The notes under the pieces were generated by a model. It ran no database searches. It was given only the letters and a program-made list of their open reading frames with translations, and was not told the origin of the DNA. Position numbers and translations under genes: made by a program. DNA of 64,000 nt from Pseudolysinimonas_A sp041984585 (lineage in GTDB: Bacteria > Actinomycetota > Actinomycetes > Actinomycetales > Microbacteriaceae): positions 25,244-89,243 of the forward strand of contig JBHIXX010000007.1 of assembly GCA_041984585.1 (NCBI GenBank), given 5' to 3'. This document shows positions 59,412 to 64,000 of this stretch, in pieces; the first letter of the stretch is position 1; each line of letters begins with the position of its first letter.

Positions 59412-59427
59412 CCCGCGCCGCGCTCAG
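59408..59427. terminator. Small hairpin holding the MFS and rlmB stop codons
   Basis: CTGA (59408-59411) pairs with TCAG (59424-59427) and GCG with CGC inside. Weak, and the TGA/TCA pairing is automatic for convergent TGA stops. Confidence 0.3.
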
Positions 59428-60413
59428 ACCCCGCTGCGCAGCCGCGCCACCTCGTACAGCGCGACGGAGGCCGCGACCCCGGCGTTGAGCGACTCGGTGT
59501 CGGCGGCGATCGGGATGGAGACGACGGCGTCGCAGGTCTCGGTGACGAGCCGCGACAGGCCCTTGCCCTCGCTGCCGACGACGAGCACGAGTGGGCCGGT
59601 CGCCAGCTCGAGGCCCGGCAGCGACACGTCGCCGTCGCCGTCGAGCCCGGCGACGAACACGCCGTTGCTCTTCAGCTCCTTGAGCGTCGTCGTCAGGTTC
59701 GACGCCATGGCGACAGGGACGCGCACGGCGGCACCGGCCGAGGTCTTCCACGCGGAGGCGGTCATCCCGACGCTGCGGCGCTGCGGCACGATGACGCCGT
59801 GCCCGCCGAACGCGGCGACCGAGCGGATCACGGCCCCCAGGTTGCGCGGGTCGGTCACGCCGTCGAGGGCGACGAGCAGCGGCTGCTCGCCGCGGTCGAC
59901 GGCCCGCTCCACCAGCTCGAGCGGGTGGGCGTACTCGTAGGGCGGCACCTTGAGGGCGATGCCCTGGTGCACGGCGTCGGGACCCGACATCCGGTCGAGC
60001 TCGGGGCGCATCACCTCGAGTACGGGGATGCCGCGCTTGCCGGCGAGGGAGAGCGACTCCTTGACGCGGTCGTCCATCTCGATGCGGGCGGCGAGGTAGA
60101 GCGTCGATCCGGGCACCTTGGCGCGCAGCGCCTCGACCACCGAGTTGCGCCCGGTGACCAGCTCCGAGTCGTCCGAGCGCTTCGGGGCGCGCGACCGCGG
60201 GGCCGGCGCTCCGCCGCCCTTGCCGTGGCGGTCACGGGCCGCGTCGAGGCGCTCCTTGGCGGCCTTGCGCTTTCCCGCAGGGTGCCACGAGCGGTCCTCC
60301 GCCTTCGGGGTGGGGCCCTTCCCCTCGAGCGCGCGGCGTCCCTTGCCCCCGGTGCCCGACGTGGGGCCCTTCTTGCCGCCCTTGCGGGCTCCCGGCCGTC
60401 CCGGCTTGGCCAT
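59424..60413 (-). CDS. rlmB: 23S rRNA (guanosine-2'-O-)-methyltransferase RlmB, SpoU family
   Basis: 329 aa from ATG 60413, sharing one base with the cysS stop (TGATG). The first 90 residues are very basic (Lys/Arg/Gly) and disordered. Then comes a substrate-binding domain (LVTGRNSVVEALRA) and the SPOUT knot: DGVTDPRNLGAVIRSVAAFGG, VVGSEGKGLSRLV and IPIAADTESLNAGVAASVALYE, with the conserved Asn, Glu and Ser/Asn motifs. Methylates a guanosine of 23S rRNA. Confidence 0.95.
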   Translation of the reverse strand: MAKPGRPGARKGGKKGPTSGTGGKGRRALEGKGPTPKAEDRSWHPAGKRKAAKERLDAARDRHGKGGGAPAPRSRAPKRSDDSELVTGRNSVVEALRAKVPGSTLYLAARIEMDDRVKESLSLAGKRGIPVLEVMRPELDRMSGPDAVHQGIALKVPPYEYAHPLELVERAVDRGEQPLLVALDGVTDPRNLGAVIRSVAAFGGHGVIVPQRRSVGMTASAWKTSAGAAVRVPVAMASNLTTTLKELKSNGVFVAGLDGDGDVSLPGLELATGPLVLVVGSEGKGLSRLVTETCDAVVSIPIAADTESLNAGVAASVALYEVARLRSGV

Positions 60414-61819
60414 CAGATGCTCCACCTCGTCGTCGTCGCGCCGTCCTCGAGCGCCACTCCGGCGGCGGCGAGGGTGTCGCGGATGCGGTCCGCGGCCGCG
60501 AAGTCGCGGTCGGCGCGCGCAGTCTCGCGCTCGGTCAACAGCGCCTCGACCAGACGCGCGAGCACGACCGACTCGGCGCCGTCCTCGGCCACCGCCCACG
60601 CGGCCGGGTCGAGCCCGAGCACGTCGAGCATGGCGAGCACCTCGGAGCGGCGCAGCGCGGCGGCCGGCACGTCGCCGCCGTCGAGCGCGGCGTTGCCGGC
60701 GCGCACCGTGTCGTGGATGACGGCCACCGCCTGCGGGGTTCCGAGGTCGTCGTCCATGGCCGCACCGAACGCGAGCGGCACATCGACGGCCCCGGTCTGC
60801 TCGACCTCGGGCGTCGCCTCGACGGCGCGGGCCGCGCGGTCGAGGAAGCCGGTGATCCGCTCGAACGCGGTGGCGGCCTCGCGCAGCGCGGCGGGCGAGT
60901 AGTCGATCGTCGACCGGTAGTGGGCGCTCGCCAGGTAGTAGCGCGTGATCAGCGGCGGCCCCGCGGCGAGCAGCTCGGAGGCGTAGATCGAGTTGCCGAG
61001 CGACTTCGACATCTTCTGGCCCTCGACGTTGACCAGGCCGTTGTGCACCCAATGGGTCGCGAACGCGTCGCCCGCGGCGGTCGACTGGGCGAGCTCGTTC
61101 TCGTGGTGCGGGAAGCGCAGGTCGAGTCCGCCGCCGTGGATGTCGAAGGCCGGCCCCAGGTAGCGCTTGCTCATCGCCGAGCACTCGATGTGCCATCCGG
61201 GCCGTCCGGCGCCCCACGGCGAGGCCCACGACGCCGACTCCGGCTCGTCGGGCTTGCTGCCCTTCCACAACGCGAAGTCGCGGGGGTCGCGCTTGCCGCG
61301 GGTGGCGGCATCCGGCGACTCCACCATGTCGGCGGGCTTCTGCCGCGTCAGCGACCCGTAGTCGGCCCACGAGCCGGCGTCGAAGTACACGTCGCCCGAC
61401 CCGTCGTCGGCGACGTAGGCGTGTCCGCGCTCGATGAGGGTCGCGATGATCTCCTGCATCTGCGGGATGCTCGCGGTCGCGCGCGGCTCGTAGGTCGGCG
61501 GCAGGATGCCGAGGGCGCCGTACGCGGCCGTGAACTCGAGCTCGACCCGGTAGGCGACCGCCCACCACGGCTCGTCGGAGGTCGCATTCGCGAGCACCTT
61601 GTCGTCGATGTCGGTGACGTTGCGCACGAACGTGACGCGGTGGCCGCGATAGCCGAGCCAGCGCCGCCAGAGGTCGTAGGCGAGCGCGCTGCGCAGGTGG
61701 CCGATGTGCGGCGACGACTGCACCGTCGGCCCGCAGACGTACATCGACGCCTCCCCCGCGACGAGGGGGGCGAAGTCGACGACGCTCTGGGCGCGCGAGT
61801 CGTAGAGCCGGACGGTCAC
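60413..61819 (-). CDS. cysS: Cysteine-tRNA ligase
   Basis: 468 aa from GTG 61819. Class I synthetase with PHIGHLRSA (HIGH), the zinc-site cysteine in MYVCGPTVQ, the editing-free catalytic domain, and EGQKMSKSLGN (KMSKS). Charges tRNA-Cys. TAGACT six bases before the GTG predicts a leaderless message. rlmB follows in the same operon. Confidence 0.97.
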   Translation of the reverse strand: MTVRLYDSRAQSVVDFAPLVAGEASMYVCGPTVQSSPHIGHLRSALAYDLWRRWLGYRGHRVTFVRNVTDIDDKVLANATSDEPWWAVAYRVELEFTAAYGALGILPPTYEPRATASIPQMQEIIATLIERGHAYVADDGSGDVYFDAGSWADYGSLTRQKPADMVESPDAATRGKRDPRDFALWKGSKPDEPESASWASPWGAGRPGWHIECSAMSKRYLGPAFDIHGGGLDLRFPHHENELAQSTAAGDAFATHWVHNGLVNVEGQKMSKSLGNSIYASELLAAGPPLITRYYLASAHYRSTIDYSPAALREAATAFERITGFLDRAARAVEATPEVEQTGAVDVPLAFGAAMDDDLGTPQAVAVIHDTVRAGNAALDGGDVPAAALRRSEVLAMLDVLGLDPAAWAVAEDGAESVVLARLVEALLTERETARADRDFAAADRIRDTLAAAGVALEDGATTTRWSI

Positions 61820-61825
61820 CCCGCG

Positions 61826-61831
61826 AGTCTA
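61826..61831 (-). promoter_or_regulatory. -10 element of cysS (leaderless GTG start)
   Basis: TAGACT on the minus strand, six bases before GTG 61819, in the 38-base gap after ispDF. Confidence 0.65.
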
Positions 61832-61857
61832 CGAGGCGGGATGCGGCACCCGGCCTC

Positions 61858-63015
61858 TCATGACGCGACGGCGATGAGCGCGGTGGCGATCGCCTGCACG
61901 CCCTCACCGCGGCCGGTGAAGCCGAGCCCGTCGGTGGTGGTCGCGCCGACCGAGACGGGGGCGCCCACGAGCGCGCTCAACCGGCTCTCCATCTCCGTCC
62001 GACGCGGGGCGAGCCGGGGGCGCCGGGCGACGACCTGCACCGCCACGTTGACCACCGCGAACCCCGCGTCGGCGAGCAGCTGCAGGGTCTCGCGCAGGAA
62101 CACCTCGCTGCGGGCATCGCGAAAGCGCGGGTCGTCGGTGCCGAACCGACCGCCGATGTCGCCGAGTCCCGCCGCCGAGAGCAGCGCGTCGCACACGGCG
62201 TGGACCACCGCGTCGCCGTCGCTGTGCCCCGACAGTCCGGCCTCGTCGGGCCAGTGCAGCCCGCCCAGCCACAGCTCGGCGTCCGGGTCGTAGGCGTGCA
62301 CGTCGACCCCGATGCCGGTGCGCAGGCCCGTCGCCGGGGCGAGCTCCTTCTCCGCCCGGCGCAGGTCCCACGCGGTCGTGATCTTGAACGCGCGCGCCTC
62401 GCCCTCCACGACGACGACCGGATGCCCCGCCGCGGCCACCAGCGCCGCGTCGTCGGTGTGGTCGTCGGTCGCGGCGGCGTATGCGGCGTCGAGCAGCGCG
62501 CGCGGGAAGCCCTGCGGCGTCTGCACCGCGGCGAGCTCGGACCGGTCGACGGTGCCGAGCACTGCCCCGCTCGGGTCGATGCGCTTGAGGGTGTCGGCGA
62601 CGGGCAGGCCGGGGATCACGCCGGCGCCCGTCTCGTCGACGGCGCGCGCGACCCGGCCGAACAGCGCCGGCGGCGTGAGCGCGCGGGCGGCGTCGTGCAC
62701 GAGCACCACCTCGACCTCGACGGGCAGCGCGGCGAGCCCGGCCGCGACCGAGCCCTGACGGGTGGCTCCGCCCGCGACGACCCGCACGTCGCCCGCTGCG
62801 CCCACCCGCTCGACGATGCCGCGGGCGGCATCCAGTTCGGCGGCGGGGGCGACGACGACGACCGACATCGGGTCGTCCGCGGCGAGGGCGCCCTCGAGCG
62901 CGTGCTGCAGGATCGGACGGCCGCGCAGGTCGACGAAGGCCTTCGGCTCGGCACGGCCGAGGCGGGTGCCGCTGCCGGCGGCCACCACGACGAGGCCGAT
63001 CCGCGGGTGCGTCAT
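61858..63015 (-). CDS. ispDF: Bifunctional IspD/IspF isoprenoid synthesis enzyme
   Basis: 385 aa. Residues 1-225 are IspD (MEP cytidylyltransferase: VVVAAGSGTRLGRAEPKAF, VHDAARALTPP, TPQGF). Residues 230-385 are IspF (MEcPP synthase: TGIGVDVHAYD, GLSGHSDGDAVVHAVCDALLSAAGLGDIG, ATTTDGLGFTGRGEGVQA). The two act at steps 3 and 5 of the MEP pathway. The fusion occurs in several bacterial groups, including Microbacteriaceae. TATCCT six bases before ATG 63015 predicts a leaderless transcript. Confidence 0.96.
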   Translation of the reverse strand: MTHPRIGLVVVAAGSGTRLGRAEPKAFVDLRGRPILQHALEGALAADDPMSVVVVAPAAELDAARGIVERVGAAGDVRVVAGGATRQGSVAAGLAALPVEVEVVLVHDAARALTPPALFGRVARAVDETGAGVIPGLPVADTLKRIDPSGAVLGTVDRSELAAVQTPQGFPRALLDAAYAAATDDHTDDAALVAAAGHPVVVVEGEARAFKITTAWDLRRAEKELAPATGLRTGIGVDVHAYDPDAELWLGGLHWPDEAGLSGHSDGDAVVHAVCDALLSAAGLGDIGGRFGTDDPRFRDARSEVFLRETLQLLADAGFAVVNVAVQVVARRPRLAPRRTEMESRLSALVGAPVSVGATTTDGLGFTGRGEGVQAIATALIAVAS

Positions 63016-63021
63016 GCCTCG

Positions 63022-63027
63022 AGGATA
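63022..63027 (-). promoter_or_regulatory. -10 element of ispDF (leaderless)
   Basis: TATCCT on the minus strand, six bases before ATG 63015. Confidence 0.6.
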
Positions 63028-63099
63028 GGGATGCGGGACGGCCCGGTCGGGGACGCGAGGTGCGCTGTCACCCGCGCGAGCGACCCGAGGCGACGGGGG

Positions 63100-63582
63100 T
63101 CAGGAGGCGAGGACCTCGTCGAGCACCTCGGAGGCGCGCTCCTCGTCGGTCTTCTCGGCGAGCGCGAGCTCGGAGACGAGGATCTGGCGGGCCTTGGCCA
63201 GCATCCGCTTCTCGCCGGCGGAGAGACCGCGGTCCTGGTCGCGGCGCCACAGGTCGCGCACAACCTCGGAGACCTTGATGACGTCGCCGGAGGCGAGCTT
63301 CTCGAGGTTCGCCTTGTAGCGGCGGCTCCAGTTGGTGGGCTCCTCGGTGAACTCGGCGCGCAGCACCTCGAACACGCGGTCGAGGCCCTCCTTGCCGATC
63401 ACGTCGCGTACGCCGACCAGGTCGACGTTCTCGGCGGGGACCTCGATGGTCAGATCGCCCTGGGCGACGTTGAGCTTGAGGTACATCTTCTCCTCGCCCT
63501 TGATCACCCGGTTCTTCACCTCGATGATCGTCGCCGCACCGTGATGGGGATAGACGACCGTCTCGCCGACCTCGAAGAGCAT
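63100..63582 (-). CDS. carD: CarD-type RNA polymerase-binding regulator
   Basis: 160 aa. N-terminal RNAP-interaction domain (EVGETVVYPHHGAATIIEVKNRV) and a C-terminal helical DNA-contacting domain (TNWSRRYKANLEKLASGDVIKVSEVVRDLWRRDQDRGLSAGEKRML) with the conserved tryptophan at WRRD. CarD stabilises the open complex, chiefly at rRNA promoters. GAAGGAAA lies before ATG 63582, and TAAAAT (63610-63615, minus) is the probable -10, so this gene has a leader. Confidence 0.96.
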   Translation of the reverse strand: MLFEVGETVVYPHHGAATIIEVKNRVIKGEEKMYLKLNVAQGDLTIEVPAENVDLVGVRDVIGKEGLDRVFEVLRAEFTEEPTNWSRRYKANLEKLASGDVIKVSEVVRDLWRRDQDRGLSAGEKRMLAKARQILVSELALAEKTDEERASEVLDEVLAS

Positions 63583-63609
63583 GGAGTTGTTTCCTTCCGC
63601 CGACCGCCC

Positions 63610-63615
63610 ATTTTA
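63610..63615 (-). promoter_or_regulatory. -10 element of carD
   Basis: TAAAAT within TGATAAAAT on the minus strand, an AT-rich island in GC-rich surroundings, 27 bases before the start codon. Confidence 0.5.
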
Positions 63616-63712
63616 TCACAGCGGGGTGTCGCCCCGGAGGACGGGCATCGGGGTGCTAACGGGGCGGATCCACCCGGCCGGCGCCCCGAACGGCGCCCCC
63701 TCCACGCGCCGC

Positions 63713-63718
63713 TAGGCT
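63713..63718 (+). promoter_or_regulatory. -10 element of the terminal lipoprotein gene
   Basis: TAGGCT, 37 bases before GTG 63756. Unlike the leaderless cases, GGAGG precedes the start codon here. Confidence 0.45.
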
Positions 63719-63755
63719 GGAAGGCGTCCCGCATCCGTCGTCCTGGAGGCCAACC

Positions 63756-64000
63756 GTGAGGGCTCGCACCGCCGCTTCGATCATGCTCGCGACGGCACTC
63801 GCGACCGGGCTCGCAGCCTGCTACGCCGTGCCGCAGACGCAGGCCACCTACTTCCCGAGCGACGGCGTCAACATCACCGTCGGCGACGTCAAGGTGCTCA
63901 ACGCGATGATCCTCAGCGAGGACGGCGTCGACGGCAACCTGCTCGCCTCCGTCGTCAACGAGTCGCCCGACGACCTCGACGTGACCCTGCAGTACCTGGT
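63756..64000 (+). CDS. Lipoprotein of unknown function, N-terminal part (cut by window edge)
   Basis: About 81 codons are present, open to the window end. GTG 63756 follows GGAGG at seven bases. A lipoprotein signal peptide ends in the lipobox LAAC (IMLATALATGLAACYA). The mature part TYFPSDGVNITVGDVKVLNAMILSEDG, then VVNESPDDLDVTLQYL, reads like a beta-sandwich domain seen in actinobacterial lipoproteins encoded beside carD. The function is unknown. Confidence 0.75.
   Translation, partial: MRARTAASIMLATALATGLAACYAVPQTQATYFPSDGVNITVGDVKVLNAMILSEDGVDGNLLASVVNESPDDLDVTLQYL

Overview
The window is high-GC actinobacterial chromosome and most resembles the family Microbacteriaceae. That placement is an inference from gene families and order: Maf next to an acyl-CoA carboxylase alpha chain, DUF2530/DUF3027 next to a cold-shock protein, an XPB helicase with its helicase-associated partner, DUF3263 with LytR_C, a fused IspDF, and CarD. 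Genes are dense and lie on both strands. Many housekeeping genes have a -10 hexamer of the type TAGGCT/TAGACT/TATCCT only 5-8 bases before the start codon, which predicts leaderless mRNAs.

Bases 1-33,431 are mostly core genome. In order: the first codons of a response regulator, a TRAM-type RNA methyltransferase, maf, a biotin carboxylase/BCCP protein, a solitary AbiEi/DUF559 gene between inverted repeats, lpdA (quinone reductase type), purine nucleoside phosphorylase coupled to a phosphohexomutase, an NlpC/P60 hydrolase, an iron regulator of the DtxR type, serC, small membrane proteins, DUF3027 and a cold-shock protein, a helicase pair, a two-component system, a WXG100 protein, groEL under two CIRCE operators, cspA, LytR_C/DUF3263, DUF2332, a large HtaA haem-binding surface protein under two iron boxes, msrB, a small nitroreductase, a DMT transporter abutting tRNA-Thr, a DsbA-like protein, an orphan UgpC-type ATPase and a DUF4032 kinase-like protein.

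Bases about 33,432-59,423 look like an accessory catabolic island between two housekeeping genes (DUF4032 and rlmB). It holds a 2-oxoacid dehydrogenase E2 and a fused E1 alpha-beta, a VOC protein, a GntR regulator and an aldehyde dehydrogenase. Next come two creatinase-like M24 proteins, an XRE-cupin regulator, a zinc alcohol dehydrogenase, a LacI regulator and a complete branched-chain-type ABC importer (LivKGFHM). The right part has four ketopantoate-reductase-like dehydrogenases, a tandem OsmC protein, a beta-hydroxyacid dehydrogenase, a Dabb protein, a bicupin and an MFS transporter. Overlapping stop/start codons and a shared promoter motif (GTGAACAA) tie its parts together. I read it as uptake, C-N (amide/amidino) cleavage by the M24 proteins, several NAD(P)-dependent oxidations, and entry into acyl-CoA metabolism through the E1/E2 complex. 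The substrate is unknown. This is the best candidate for an undescribed system here.

Bases 59,424-64,000 return to core genome: rlmB, cysS, ispDF, carD and the start of a lipoprotein gene.
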